From assembly GCA_964030785.1 (NCBI GenBank), contig OZ034972.1, forward strand, positions 50,848,538 through 50,912,537: a stretch of DNA of 64,000 bases. Direction: 5' to 3'. The first letter of the stretch is position 1. Each line of letters begins with the position of its first letter. The position numbers and the translations under genes are program-made. The notes beneath the pieces were generated by a model that was not told the DNA's origin, ran no database searches, and saw nothing but the letters and a program-made list of their open reading frames with translations. Below, one piece after another: positions 11,176-24,200 of this stretch. Origin of the DNA: Siderastrea siderea (lineage: Eukaryota > Cnidaria > Anthozoa > Scleractinia > Rhizangiidae).

Positions 11176-14100
11176 GATGTTCGCAAAAGAAGACCTGAGA
11201 CACGAACACGCCGAGATTAAATAGTTTCTGATGGCACCGACAGCGCCAAGTTGGTGAATAATCCGTGCGTACACGTAAAAATGTAAACTATGTGGAGTTA
11301 TGAATTCTCTCTTGCCTCGAGCGCAAAACGTAGTAAAATGTGCGATGCACTGGCTAGCTGTATATTTCAAGAACTTCACACTTCAGCGCGTACGCCCCCT
11401 TGTCAAATCGTGCTATGAATTTCCTTGACTTCTCTTGTTTTCTGTTATCTGTGACCTATAATCAGAGCGACAAATCCCTATTTCTGTCAGGAAGCCGGCT
11501 GTTCTTAAATCCGTATCTCTGTGATGCCATTTACACCACTATAATTGCAATGTAAAGAGTTTTGTTCCTACTTGAGCCGTTGACAAGGTGTTGACCAGTC
11601 AATCAACATTCAGTTCCCCTGAGGATATTTTAATACAATTAGCGCAGACAATAAATGTCACACAACGGAAGCGAGGGGAACGAACTTGTAAATAAATTCT
11701 CCACCGAGTTTTTAAAAAAGCTAATTGTACGTCAAACATTCCCAAATGGCCTTATTTATTCAATGGTCGCGTCGAGGTTTTTCGGCATGAAGTCTTTTTC
11801 CTGTTTTTGGGACACGCATTTTATGCTACAAATGCGAACATCACACGATGCCAATATCATTTCTTAATATGATGGATACAAAAATACTTCACTGTTGTTT
11901 GGATTGAAAACACATGGACCGAACACACCCTGTGGAGTATCAAATATTTAGCTCATAAAAGCTACAAGTCTTTGTCAAATTAACTTGGTGTTTTTGTCAA
12001 ACTAAATTAAATTCAGATTAAAACGAACTGAAACACAATAGATGTGGTAAGTTATTCCTATCGCGAATAACCAAGATCAGCTTGCACAGGTCAAGAAAGG
12101 CCGCATAATCAAAATTTAATGGTTTCAATGATAACGTAGAGAATGTCAACTCTTTAGCGTAGCGATAAATTGCCAACAGCAAGCTCCTCCCTGGAGACTA
12201 ATTACCCAAAGAGGGAGGGGCGGGTAATGTATGCCGACTGGGCAAGCGAACTGAACCATTTGGTCAGACCATACTCACGCACTGAAAAAGGTGTTTTAAA
12301 ATCTTGACCCTTCAGACTTCGTTGACCAGTAAAACACGGTTCAACTTAGTTCCCAGCTTTGTTTTAGCCCCTACAAATGCAAAGCAAGAGCATTGCTTTC
12401 CTTTGCTACTGTTTATTAGACCGTGTGCAAGGTTAGGGGTTCCAGGTTTTGAGTCAGCGGATGGAATCTTTTAAAATATGTGACCTTTCAAATGAAAGCT
12501 ACCAACAAGTGCTTTCCTGTGGTTTGTTGTTTCTCCACATTTTGCAAAACGACATCTGGCAGTTTTTCAATTAAGTGCCTAGACACGGCAATCAGTCGCG
12601 CGCTATCAGTCGGCAGAAGGCCGATCAACGCAACGACGACGAAGCAGCGAGAGATTTTTATATTAGAATGTATCAAGAATGTAACCAAGGGAGCGCACGA
12701 CAAAAACCTCTGACACCCAAGTTATCTTGGCAATCAAAAGGTCAAGTAGGAATATTTTCTTCCACAGACAATAACAGCTTCAGTTCATCAAAATTTGGAA
12801 TTGTAAACAGTGAATTTGCCATGTTTACATTTCAGTCGTGTGCTGTTTATCGGGCGAGCTCCGTGTGGTCAACCTGACAATAGAGCGCCATGAATACGAA
12901 CAGCTGCCGTCTCCTCTGAACCAGTGGGGTTAACGATCGCAACTGAGATACTGCTTTTTGTCATCAAAGATATCTTATAAATCTTCTTTGAAGACTTGCA
13001 AATTGGCGCAGCTCAGAAGGCGGGAAAAAAGCGCGGGAAATAAACCGGAAGCGGTCACAAATCATGTCGCAGTGTTGAAAGACGGGAGTGGTGCGGTCGT
13101 GAGCTAAAGGAACCCTAAAGAAAACTGTCCTGCTCTCATTTCCTTTGGGTTTTCTCGTGTTAAACGTTCTTTCATCATCCCAATCGATCGATGATTCTGT
13201 GGTCTATTTCTAATTCTGGAACCAGCGGACGATGCAAGAATGGCGGATGCAATTCACAAGTTAAGAACAGGAAATGCTCTATCTTTAGAATCCTAAAATA
13301 GAATTGAGAACAGAATTCCTTGTAACTACCAAGGCAAGACACAAAAACTCGTCAGGGTATGAAATGTTTTGCCGGTTTAAACTGTTTTATACTCAGTTAA
13401 CTCAACATAAAAAATAGACCTTAGCAGGGGGAAAATGTCTTAACCTAGCAGACCTAAGAACGAAATGGACTCGTCATCCAGCTCTATTGTGGACTGTATC
13501 GTCCTAAACAACGTCAGTTTGGGTTTTTCAAATATATATTTATTACTGCTATTACACTGTAAACCAAGTTATTTAGTTAACAATACTTACATCGTTTGTA
13601 TTTGATATTGTAAGTTACTTCCGAAAAACCCCTTTGTTGGTGAACTAATATAAAAGTATTGTATTGTTGATGTCATATGCCATCTCAAGCGGTAATAGAA
13701 ACACAGCAATTTTAACAGAACTTTTTAGGTTCAAAAAAGGCAAAATCGTACTCACTATTTTTAAATTGATCTGCTTTTATTGGAGTTACCTTAAATCCAA
13801 ATCAATTCAACACGGCGGTCAGACCAACTCCAATTAGGGTGTTGGTTTATGAATCATAACTTCACCCAAACTCGGGGTTAAAAGAAAAAAAGTCGATTCA
13901 AAACCACCTTTTTAGGGGGTCAGTTGAGCTCCCAAATTTATAGCAGATTGGGGTTTAAAGAAAATCTGAGTATGAAACCAGAGCTATAGTAATAGTGATA
14001 CACGAACCCAATTCACCCTTCCCGTAACCCTAACCTTACGAGAAAACAAGTCTGTGAACGGACTGCTTATAACGTAAATGAAATTGGCCATTTTGAAGAT

Positions 14101-14180
14101 AGGTTTCAACAAGTTACGCAAAAGCAGTTCACAAAATTAACTGTCGCGAAGCATTTCTGAAATCGAAAATTAAAAAGATT
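11176..14180. other. Intergenic, upstream of the protocadherin gene
   Basis: About 3 kb without a supported gene. It should contain the protocadherin promoter and 5' UTR (just above 11175), but I see no clear TATA box. The open frames at 12480-12880 overlap on both strands and look like chance. Confidence 0.45.
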
Positions 14181-14572
14181 AAGGACGGTGCCTTCTTTTT
14201 TTACTGTGCATACGGTCTGCGCATCTCGGGATATTCGGGTTTCTTAAGGAATTTGCCCACTAATACAACAATATGACTATGTGGAAAAAACTATGTGGAA
14301 AAAGCAGGTCTTAGCAAGGGCTACCAAAAAGAAAATTGGGGGTAACGACGCATTTTTCAGAGATAATTGAGCTTAAATTTGGAATAAAAAACTGCCATAC
14401 ATTCTTTGTATTTTAACGCTTTTTTAGAATTATGGTTGCTTAATTATCTCTGAAAAATGCGTAATTACCCATATTTTTCTTTTTCGATTCCAATAACCCT
14501 TGCTAACATCTACTTTGTCCCTATAGTCATAACCTTTGTAAAAATACATCTGTATTAGGAGGCACCGTCCTT
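14181..14572 (+). mobile_element. TTAA-flanked fold-back MITE, copy 1
   Basis: The ends are inverted (GGACGGTGCC...GGCACCGTCC) and flanked by TTAA on both sides, which suggests a piggyBac-type target duplication. Most of the two arms are reverse complements: each has a version of CGCATTTTTCAGAGATAATT and of GTCTTAGCAAGGG. The left arm carries an extra segment (about 14203-14255). There is no coding capacity. The same element occurs in the opposite orientation at 47733-48602, where it is interrupted. Confidence 0.85.
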
Positions 14573-15083
14573 AAGGTACCGTATTCCATCAAAAAACAGC
14601 CACAAAAAATAATTGTTTTATCTGCTCTAAAACGGGGCAATCGAGATTCAAAGAAGACGCCTATTTGAATTAAGTCAGTAAAGGAAAATTCATTTCGAAA
14701 AGTTTCCTTTAACCCTGGGAGTGCCAATGGACTCCAAGTAAGACGCGGTTTGCAAAAAACTCGTTTCACTGGGCAAACCAACGGCAACATGTTGAGAATG
14801 ACTTACATCGACTTGCGATGACGACCAAACGATGACTAGAAAACGTGCACCAACTTGCAGGCGCTTGAACAAATTGAACGTACGCCACCGAAACTGCACG
14901 CATGTCCTGGCCAAACGTCTGGCCAAACGGACTACCAAGGTCAACACCAGTTTCCAACTTGCGTCTTCTTGCGAGTACCTTTGGGGGGGGGGGGGGGGGG
15001 AGGGGGAAGTTGGGGATCATTGAAGACGTACATATATATTTTTTATCAATTATAGAACACTTAATTAGATCAAACTTGCTGGT
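14573..15083. other. Intergenic with an 18-base G run
   Basis: Downstream flank of NAXD. It contains a homopolymer of 18 G at 14983-15000 followed by A and five G, and a short duplication CTGGCCAAACG at about 14905-14930. The overlapping frames around the G run are low-complexity artefacts. Confidence 0.55.
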
Positions 15084-15285
15084 TTACACCGTGTGTTCTT
15101 GTCTTGTAACTCTTTCGTCTGACTTCTTTTCAGGAAATAAAAGTTCAAATGCGTCGTGAATCTCTGCAATCATGTCTGTAGTTGTCATGTTCCGCCGGTA
15201 CTTTGCAAAAGCCAGTCTGTTGCACGTTCTTGTAAGTGCACAGGCGCCATAGGCTGCTACCAAGGTTCGACCATATGCGCACGCC
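15084..15285 (-). CDS. NAXD: NAXD exon 9 (C-terminus)
   Basis: The exon encodes [20 protein letters not shown]..., then [19 protein letters not shown], ending at TAA (15086-15084). The pattern AAYGAC.LTR...TTTDMI is the conserved C-terminal helix region of NAD(P)H-hydrate dehydratases. The acceptor is GTACAG before 15285. Phase 2 matches exon 8 (AG|G). A longer frame on the same strand (15145-15366) is a shadow. Confidence 0.9.
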
Positions 15286-18200
15286 CTGTACGTGGAATAG
15301 AAAACACCACAGTAAGAAAAAAAAGAACGCTGTCATATTCAGCATATTACAAGCCGCTTGCTCCATGCTGCATACTGCGGCTTTCTTATTTTCTTACACA
15401 CGGTGTGACAAGAATCAAACCCACGATCTTCCGTATTCCGGTCGGATGAATGAATGAACCACTTTTATTTACCTCTTTACGCGAAAGCAATAGATTATAC
15501 AAACAAATCTCTAATATATCTGTAGATAAAAAAATACATAATTTACATTGAAGAAAAACGAGAAGTTGACGACGAAATTACGGATCAACAGACGGCTTGA
15601 CAGTCGTTAATAATTTTTTTAATTGCTTCAAAACCCTAAGCTCCTGGGAGCCGGACTCATGGCAAGCAAGGCCATCTTTATTTTGTTCACTGTAACAAGG
15701 GATCAGCAATATCGAAAGGATCCTAGGTGACGACCGAGTTTATAATTTGCGATCGTTCTCTCCTTCCCACAATTTTTATGTGCGAAACATGTATACGGAG
15801 GGTATACACAATTCTCTGTTCCTGGCAATGGTCGTTTGTATTCCTTTCTAAAACCATTTCAATTTAACAACTGCTATATGACCCCATGGGATATAGGAAT
15901 GGTTCAGTAAACAATATCAAAATTGCCCAGAATGTTTTACGACCGTTTGTGGATAACGGAAATAACTGAAATTAAGAAAGTCTCTATTTCGGTTTGTAAA
16001 TTTGTAGCTTTGTCACTGGTTCAGACACACAAACGGTTGTCAGGAACCCTGCTTTTTACCTTGTAAGGAAATGGGATCTTACTGTCAAGTGCCGCGGCGT
16101 TCAGAAGATTTCCTCGCGTAGCAAATGTTTTGTCTAATCAAATGGCAAGCCAATTCAGCAAAGATTCAGCCGAAGATGAGACTTTAGTAAGGTAACTGCT
16201 TCAGGCGCGCTTATTGGAAAGGTCGTAATTATAACCAAATCGGCACGTTATTTATCATTTCTTATCCAACGCACGCTCGTCAAATGATCGAGAAAAAATA
16301 CGTGGTTTTAGAAAAAATATATCGTTAAAAAGGTGGTTACTGTTCATCGTGGTAAATACAGTTAAATAATAAAGTGTAGATCGTTTGTCTCACGATGTAG
16401 TCGCTTGAGTTGTAGATCGCGACGATTCGACTACTTACTGCTAGTCTTTTATGAAGTCAGATCCGGGACTAAATTGGTCTTTCGACTTGTCGATCCGTTA
16501 TTCCGGGTTGTCTCGTTTAATATCCACTGAGTTCGTCGCGTCGACTTTGCAGATCGTATCGGTGTGAATAATGCTTCTATTCGTCTCGTCGTCACCGAGT
16601 TCGTCGCGTCGACTCCCCAGATCGACTCGTCGTGAGTTTCTTTTTTTTGGACTCGTCGATACCGAGTCCGTCTCGTCGACTTCCGAGACCGCCTCATTAT
16701 GCATCACTTCAAGTGTCGAGTTCGTCTCGTCGACCCCTGAGATCGACTCGTCGTGAGTTGATTTAGGCCGCTAGATACTGGGTTTAAGTAGAAAGCACAT
16801 GGTGAGCTTAGCAAGCCTTAATAGCAGCAATGGAGGAGTTAATTTGGGGGAATTTTCAGTGAATTTTGGAAAACGCGATCAGTAAAATCGAGACTATGTC
16901 GTCATCTCCCGCACCTACCACAGAAAATAATCAGCAGTCAACAAGCTCAAATTCAAATACGATTTCAAGAGCAGAAGCAAATTGGAAGTGAGCCGATACA
17001 AATTGAACTTTTTATTCTTAACAAGATTGCACATGTAGATAAATATTTGTGGCTATACGCCCGGCAGATCGGGCACAGTCTCAAATAGACTAAATGACCG
17101 GCAGTCCAGTAAAAATTGTCACCAAATTTCCTCAGAAAGCCTGTCCCAAACTCATGAAGCTCTCATATCTTTGTTTAGAGATGTCAATCGATTCCACAGA
17201 AAGTGAACGAAATTCCACAGAAAGCCTCTCCTAAATCTCGTAAAAGTGTTCGATAACTTGATAAGGTGTTCCATAACTTCGCCATCACCCCGGCACTTAG
17301 GAAATTTCTTCTCAGACTGCCGGGCACGGTCTCAAATGGACTAAATGCCCGGCAGTCGGAAATCTGTATCGGCATATCCACCCACTTGAGAGTATTTGAT
17401 GTTTGTTAAGAACTGTCAAGGGGTGCTACGGTTTAGTAGTGGCCATTGCATCTGAGCTGGTAAACATTCCGGTTGTCATCACGCAACGCGTCGAAGCGTT
17501 GTGTGACAACAACGGGCTTGTAGGAGTCTAACATTCCGGGGACACAGTCTTTTTTTTTTTTTACCTAGATTTTGATATCTTGCTTTTGCATCCCTCTGGG
17601 GAGAGGTGGGCGCTCCTAAAAAAATTAAATTTTAAAATTGCCGACTGCCGGGCATTTGGTCCATTTGAGACCGTGCCCAGCAGTCTGGGCAAAAGTCTTC
17701 TAAGTGTCAATAACATAGCGAATGTCTAGTGAGCCCAGGCTCAGATATATTCTCTAACTAAAAACCCAAAATGATTTTGGGAATCGCTTGACCTTTGCAA
17801 ACGAACATCTATACCTTTGTATGCGCTTAGCAGTGGAAATTCTGTACCAATTTCCGACTGCGGATCACTGCTTCTAAGTGTCAAGGTCATAGCGATTTCA
17901 TAGTATAGCCAAAATAATTTTTGGAATCCGGCTTGACATTCCTAAACAAAGTTATAATAGCTTCATGAGGTTTGAGAAAGGCTTTCTGGTGAAATTTGGT
18001 GAAAATGTTTTGCTGGACTGCCAGGCATTTAGTCTATTTGAGACTGTGCCCTGCTGCTGGGCATATAGCCACAAACTTAACTATATTAATATATGTAATA
18101 ATCATATATTTAAATACATGTGCACTTGTTAAGAATAAAAAGTTCAATTTGTATCGGCTCATCTCCAATTTGCTTCTGCTCTTGAAATCGCATTTGAATT

Positions 18201-21200
18201 TGAGCTTGTTGGCTGCTGATTATTTTCAATTCAATTGGAATGTTGGTGAATAGTGACTCAGTTTTCGACGTCGCGGAACGAGCAGACACTGTAAGGAGAG
18301 CTGTTAACACTATCCTTCAACAGGCAGAACCACCGAAGCCCAACATCACGAAGGAAGAGCGAGCCGCCCTGAAAAGCCTTAAAGAGGACAACACCATCAT
18401 GATCCTGCCGGCGGACAAAGGTCGTGCTAGCGTAGTCCTGGATACTGGCACATACCACGCCAAGATGCCAGCGCTGATTGAGACCGGACCGTACCAGCCC
18501 CTCAACAAAGACCCAACAGACCGTCTGACCCTTAAGAGAAACGGGCGCATATCAGAGGCTGTTTATAACAAGATCAGACCGCGACACAAGCAACCACCTA
18601 GGATCCATGGTTTACCTAAGACCCACAAGGCCAACATACCGTTAAGGCCTATTGTGTCCTGCGTAAACACCTTTGCATATGACTTATCTGCTTTCTTGGC
18701 TAACATCTTATCTCCCTTAACAGGCAATTCAGATTTCACGGTGACCAACTCAGCTCACTTCGCATCCATCATCAGCAGTGAGAAGATTCAAGACAACGAG
18801 ATCATGGTGTCCTTCGACGTAGAGTCACTATTCACCAACGTTCCAATTGAAGGTGCCGTACAAACCGCGCGACGAAAGTTGGACAGCGACCCCGACCTTG
18901 CAGACCGCACGACGCTAACATCTGCTGAGATTGCGGACCTCTTGGATTTCGTATTAAGATCTACATACTTCCAGTATAACGGATCGATTTACGAACAAAA
19001 AGAAGGCGCAGCCACGGGGAGCCCAGTTTCTGCGGTTATTGCTAACCTCTACATGGAGGCGTTTGAAAAACAAGCAACAGAGTCCGCACCCTACAAGCCC
19101 AAGATCTGGAAGCGCTACGTTGATGACACCTTCACCATCCTTGATCGCGGTAATGTTGACAGCTTCTTACACCATCTCAACAGTCAGCAACCCACCATCC
19201 GCTTTACCATGAAACCGAGAAAGAGAGTAAGATCGCTTTCCTCGACACGTCAGTTTCTAGAGAACCGGACGGCCGCCTTACCACCAGCATCTACAGAAAA
19301 CCAACTCACACTGATCAGTACTTGGCGAATGAATCGCACCACCCTCAATCAGTAAAACGCGGTATTGTTAAGTGTCTGTACGACCGGGCGAAGCGCCTCT
19401 TGACCAAACCATCAGTCATCTCTGAGGAGAAGAAACATCTGTCATCTGTCCTTGTTTCTATCGGTTATCCCTCCTCCTTCGTGCAGAAGCTCACCAGGAC
19501 AAGAAAAGCAGCCACCAGGGTAGAGCTTGAGACAGAGTTTAAGTCCACCGCGATTTTGCCGTATATCAAAGGAGTATCAGAACCTCTTCGCCGCTGCCTA
19601 CAACAACAAGGTATTCGCGCCGTCTTTAAGTCCGACACGACACTTAGGTCACATTTAGTGCGACCAAAGGACACCGTCGATCCGGCAAAACAAGACGGCG
19701 TAGTCTACAGAATTCCCTGTGAATGCAGAAAAGTATACATTGGCGAAACAGGAAGATCTGTGCAGGAGAGGATCAAAGAGCATGACGGGGATATACGACT
19801 CGCCCGTACCCAGACCTCCGCCGTTTCTGAGCACGCCATTAAGACCGGCCACCACCCGCTTTGGAACGAGGTAAAGTTTATTGATCGAGACTCACACTGG
19901 TACACCCGTAGGGTCAAGGAAGCTATCCACATAAGACTTCACCCTGTTAACATCAATAGAGACAACGGAGTTGAAATTCCTGAAGCGTGGATACCAACGA
20001 TCAAGAAACACAACAGGAGACCGGTACATCAGCGAACCGCCGAGGGAACAACTTCAAATCGGACCTTTCGGGAAACAACTTCACAGCGGAACAACGAGGA
20101 TCGAAACGCACCAATCACAGCCGACCATCGTGATTCATATGGTGACGCAATCTCGTCCCCAGAGCCCGCACGCATTTACGGACAGCGGGATCGAAATACC
20201 ACGGACTCTGGGATAATCAAAAAGCGGATGCCACTTTTGCGGCTTCCGGTTTTTTAAAGCGCATGTGCGGCAGATTTTGAACAGAGCATGCGTTATGGGT
20301 CGTGTAAAGACAAATAAGGCGCGAAATATTAGGAGGTCCCCTTGTTTTTGGCAATTTTTGGCGCCTTTGACATTCACGCGAGACTCGCGTGAAAATGAAA
20401 ATCATCCTCGCTCGCAGTCTTGCGAAGATGGCCGCACCGGTTTCTATAAATTTGTTTAAATTTGTTCACTTCACGTTAGAAAATTCAATTCAGAAAAGAG
20501 ACCGGACCTCTAATGTAAAGAACGCCAATATGAGACGCTGAAGACTGTTGTTGTTGAGGGTAAAGATACCATTTGTGTGCTGCCAGCTGAATATGGAAGA
20601 TCTCTCAGTGACTGGCTACCTCCATGGATGCGTTTGTCACTGAATGTGTGTGTGTGTGTATTTTTTAGCAAAAGTGGTGAAGAGAAAATTAACTTTTATT
20701 CTAGTCGGATCCTCATTAAACTTTTTGATGGACGAACAAATATCAAACATGAAAGTTTTCAAGGGTACTGAAAACGTAGCGATTGTCGAAGAGTTTGAAG
20801 TGCCGCCCCAAATTTTATTTCACATCTTACGGCCCTTTACAAAAATTAACAAATTTTCAGCGACATCATGAAAGAAAAAAAAAACGCTAATCATGGACGA
20901 GGTTCATTTAGCAGTCAAATAGTGTGTATAACCTTTTTGTGTTTTGTAAGCTTACTAATTTGAAAAGTCCAATGCATGGTTCAATTTTACCTGTTACCAT
21001 CCCCCCCGGGCAACCCCGGGGACAAGTCCAGCCCTTCGGTCCCGGGGGTGGGGAATTTGTTTGAAGCTGTCTTGTCCAGCTAAGAAAAACTCCTTTAAAA
21101 TGCTGCCATCAATTTGTTCACGGGCCCCTTGTACGTATGTGCTATATTTAGAATAAATCACGTGGCGAAGACCATTTCTTTACTCGCTAGCCGTATGCCA

Positions 21201-24200
21201 GTGCGGTTAGAGGTTTTTCTTCAGTTTTCCTTTTCAAATATAGTGTTCATGTTTTTATTACATTATATATGTAGTGCCCTTCGTAAAAGAAACTCTAGAA
21301 AAGCGTTTAAGTTCTTGTCAAAACGTCTGGTTTTTCTATTGAACTGAAATCAACATCGTAATCTATGTTTTGTACACAAAACAACGAATTGTGGTCGATG
21401 AGGAGTACCGGGGGTGGGGAATTGTCTCTTTCTGCGTGCCCGGGGATGGGGAATAGACCGCCAAGTGAGAACCAAATTTGCAAATTCCAGGGGGTGTGTC
21501 CGGGGGTGGGATGGTAACAGGTAGAATTGAACCATGCATTAACTGAGCAAGAAATCAACATGACCTTGTTTTTAGCGCGTGGTAAGCTTATATATGCGTA
21601 AAAATTAGGAAGACACAAAGCAAATCAACTGTACTGTTGCTGTTAAACGGTCTTGGACAAAGTAGAGAGGTCATGCATATTTCAATGCTCTTCTTGACGG
21701 TCTGCCGAGATGTGCCAAAAACTCTACACTAGTATTATGGAAATAAAGCAACTTTCAAAACAAAATGGATGCAAAGTTTAATGTTTTCTCACTAATGGGT
21801 TAAACAGTTGGTATGTCTATCATCTGTATGACGACTATGACAATGACAGAGTAACAATCCTTCCTATTAATACAAATATCCGCTCTAGTTTAAGAGAATA
21901 AAATGCAACCTGAAGAAACCTCTGAGACTGAAAACTTAACAAAAGGCGGAAACATCCTATACCGACTTTGAACTATGTGACCGCAAATTGGCGTAAAAAA
22001 TTAAAACTCTTGTTGCTCCAAAGGTGGCAAAGTTTCTATGTTTAGACGAATATCAACCATGGTCATAAAGCAGTCGTTAAGCTGATACAATTATACAAAC
22101 CAATCATACCATACAAGGCACTAACGATCGTTAACTCGAAGCATAAGAGCAGCCTCTACATAGTCCTCCAAGGCATCATGCTGCTGGTCTCCAAACATGG
22201 TCACGAGTAGTGAAAAGACCCTCTCCGCTGCTGCAGATGATGGCTGTACCAGTACCACTTTCTGCACTGCGGAAGACCACGATGGGAGGTCAGGGGAGAC
22301 GTCTTTCCACCATCGCATGGAGTCAGAGAGGATATCAAAGGCATTATTAATCTCCGCAGCTTTGACAATGTAAGTGGGGAGCTCATCTTTTAGTGACTGG
22401 ATTACATCATTGGTGTTCAAAAACGGCACATCTCTGATCCTTTCGACGTCGGCAGCTGTGGGTCGAGATACCTTGACTGCTCGTGGACTGTGCGGGAGAC
22501 TACCAAGTCATTCGCCAAAGTGTTCAGAAAATACTGAAAGGCAGGCGTCACACACTCCCTTAGGCCATACTGGTACCATCTTTGCTAGTCGCCAATGTTC
22601 AGAGGAAACAGTTCTTGAACCACACCTAGGATAACTGGGAAATTGTGCGCGGGAATAAGAGCTCGGAGCTCTTCAAGCTTCTGAAAGGCGATAAATATCA
22701 AGTGGCCATCCCCCTCTAGAGTGTAGGTTGCCTTTACAAACTTCTCCAGTTCCATGAGCGATGCTAGCTCGACTCTCAACTGTACTGCATTCTGCATCAA
22801 AATCTGGGAAAGTCGTTGCCTTGATGTGTCAGCAAACTCTTCGTTGCTCTCTAAAAATGTCGTGATATGCCTCCACTCCTCAAACACAACTTTAGCACAC
22901 TCCCAGTAGCTCCACCATCTTGTCGCATTGTACCGTGGCATGGCTTTCCCGGATACCTCTTTCCATACTCTTTTTCCCTTCATACTTGTAGTAAATATGA
23001 GATTCCACGTCGTCATGAACTGCTTGAGAACTGGAATGTTGCATTTTGTTCCCACCCGGTCTAGAAAGTGGGAGATGCACCCAACATCAAGCATTTCTGG
23101 GTACAACACAGACACCGTTTGTAACGCCTTGGTGTTGACGGGCGCTCTGTCCCTCGTTGCTGCTAAGACGCAGCCTTGAGGAACATTCAGCTTTCGATGG
23201 AGTACCTCAATTATAATGCGAGCTAACTCGTCGCCGTTAACTGAACTTTTTACAAGTTGAAACCTCACAAACCTAACTTTCACCTCCCAGTCTTGCACAA
23301 AACGAGCCAGAACAGCTAGGGCTTCACCATCTCAAGTTGTTCCATCAAATATAATAGAAAGTTCCTTACCCAGTATTTCCTTGGATATCGATTTGTATTC
23401 CTCTTCCAACACAAAAGGGATCAATTGGCTCATGTGGGTAGAAGATGTCAAAGGGAAGCCTGTTTCTTCAAACAGATCTCTGAAATATTTCATCCTATTT
23501 AATGGTGTTCCACTCTTAAGAAATGCTTGCACAACGTTTACTCTAAAAACTCTTGTGCTAGTGGGAAGTGTCTCACCTTTAGGGTGCTGTGCCTAATCAT
23601 ACTTAGCTATGGAATAAGCAATATGCCTTTCCTTCTTTGTAGTTTTTTTCCATCTTCTCCTTGTTGGCCTTGTGCTTCTTGCTTGACACGTGTACGGCTA
23701 TATTCTGTTTCTTCAGGGATAACTCTTCCCAGCAAGATTGGCAGAACAATGCACCATTCTGGCTAACAATAAAAGACTCTTCTTTAAACTCTTGCACTGT
23801 TTGACTTGCAGAAACTTTCATAGGCTCATTTGCCTTTCTTGACACACTGGTCTGCGATCGACCGTTTCCAGGCGTATTGACGGAGTTGACCGAAAGTTTT
23901 CTTTTTCTTGACAACTCACTTGCAGCTGGCGATCCCAGCCGGTCCAGCAGGGAAACCACTTCTCTTTCTCTACGTATTTCGGGTATTGAAGGATTTGCAG
24001 TAGTAGAAGGAGTAGACTCAGACCCTGAAGAAGGTTCAGGCTCATTGTTTCCAGCATCCGGGAAACCGCTGAACTGGATTATTTCTAGCATAGAATGATA
24101 GAACTGAGTATTCTGTCAAGAAAATAGCGAGGAAAAGCTGGAAAATAGTCAAAAAAAGCTATAAATTTTTCTACATATCCCACAATTTTCTAAATATCTT

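Noticed and set aside
11176..11379. N-terminal extension of the protocadherin frame
   Set aside because: Adding these residues would bury the signal peptide. The ATG at 11175 gives a normal secretory start.
14832..15159. Several overlapping frames around the G run
   Set aside because: Poly-glycine translation of the G18 tract and overlap on both strands; no motif.
15145..15366. Minus-strand frame that looks like a small secreted Cys-containing protein
   Set aside because: The same bases in another frame encode the conserved NAXD C-terminus with a correct acceptor and phase. The apparent signal peptide is a shadow plus intron sequence.
16449..16756. Arg/Ser/Thr-rich frames on both strands
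   Set aside because: Caused by the GTCGAC tandem array; frames stay open on both strands because of composition.
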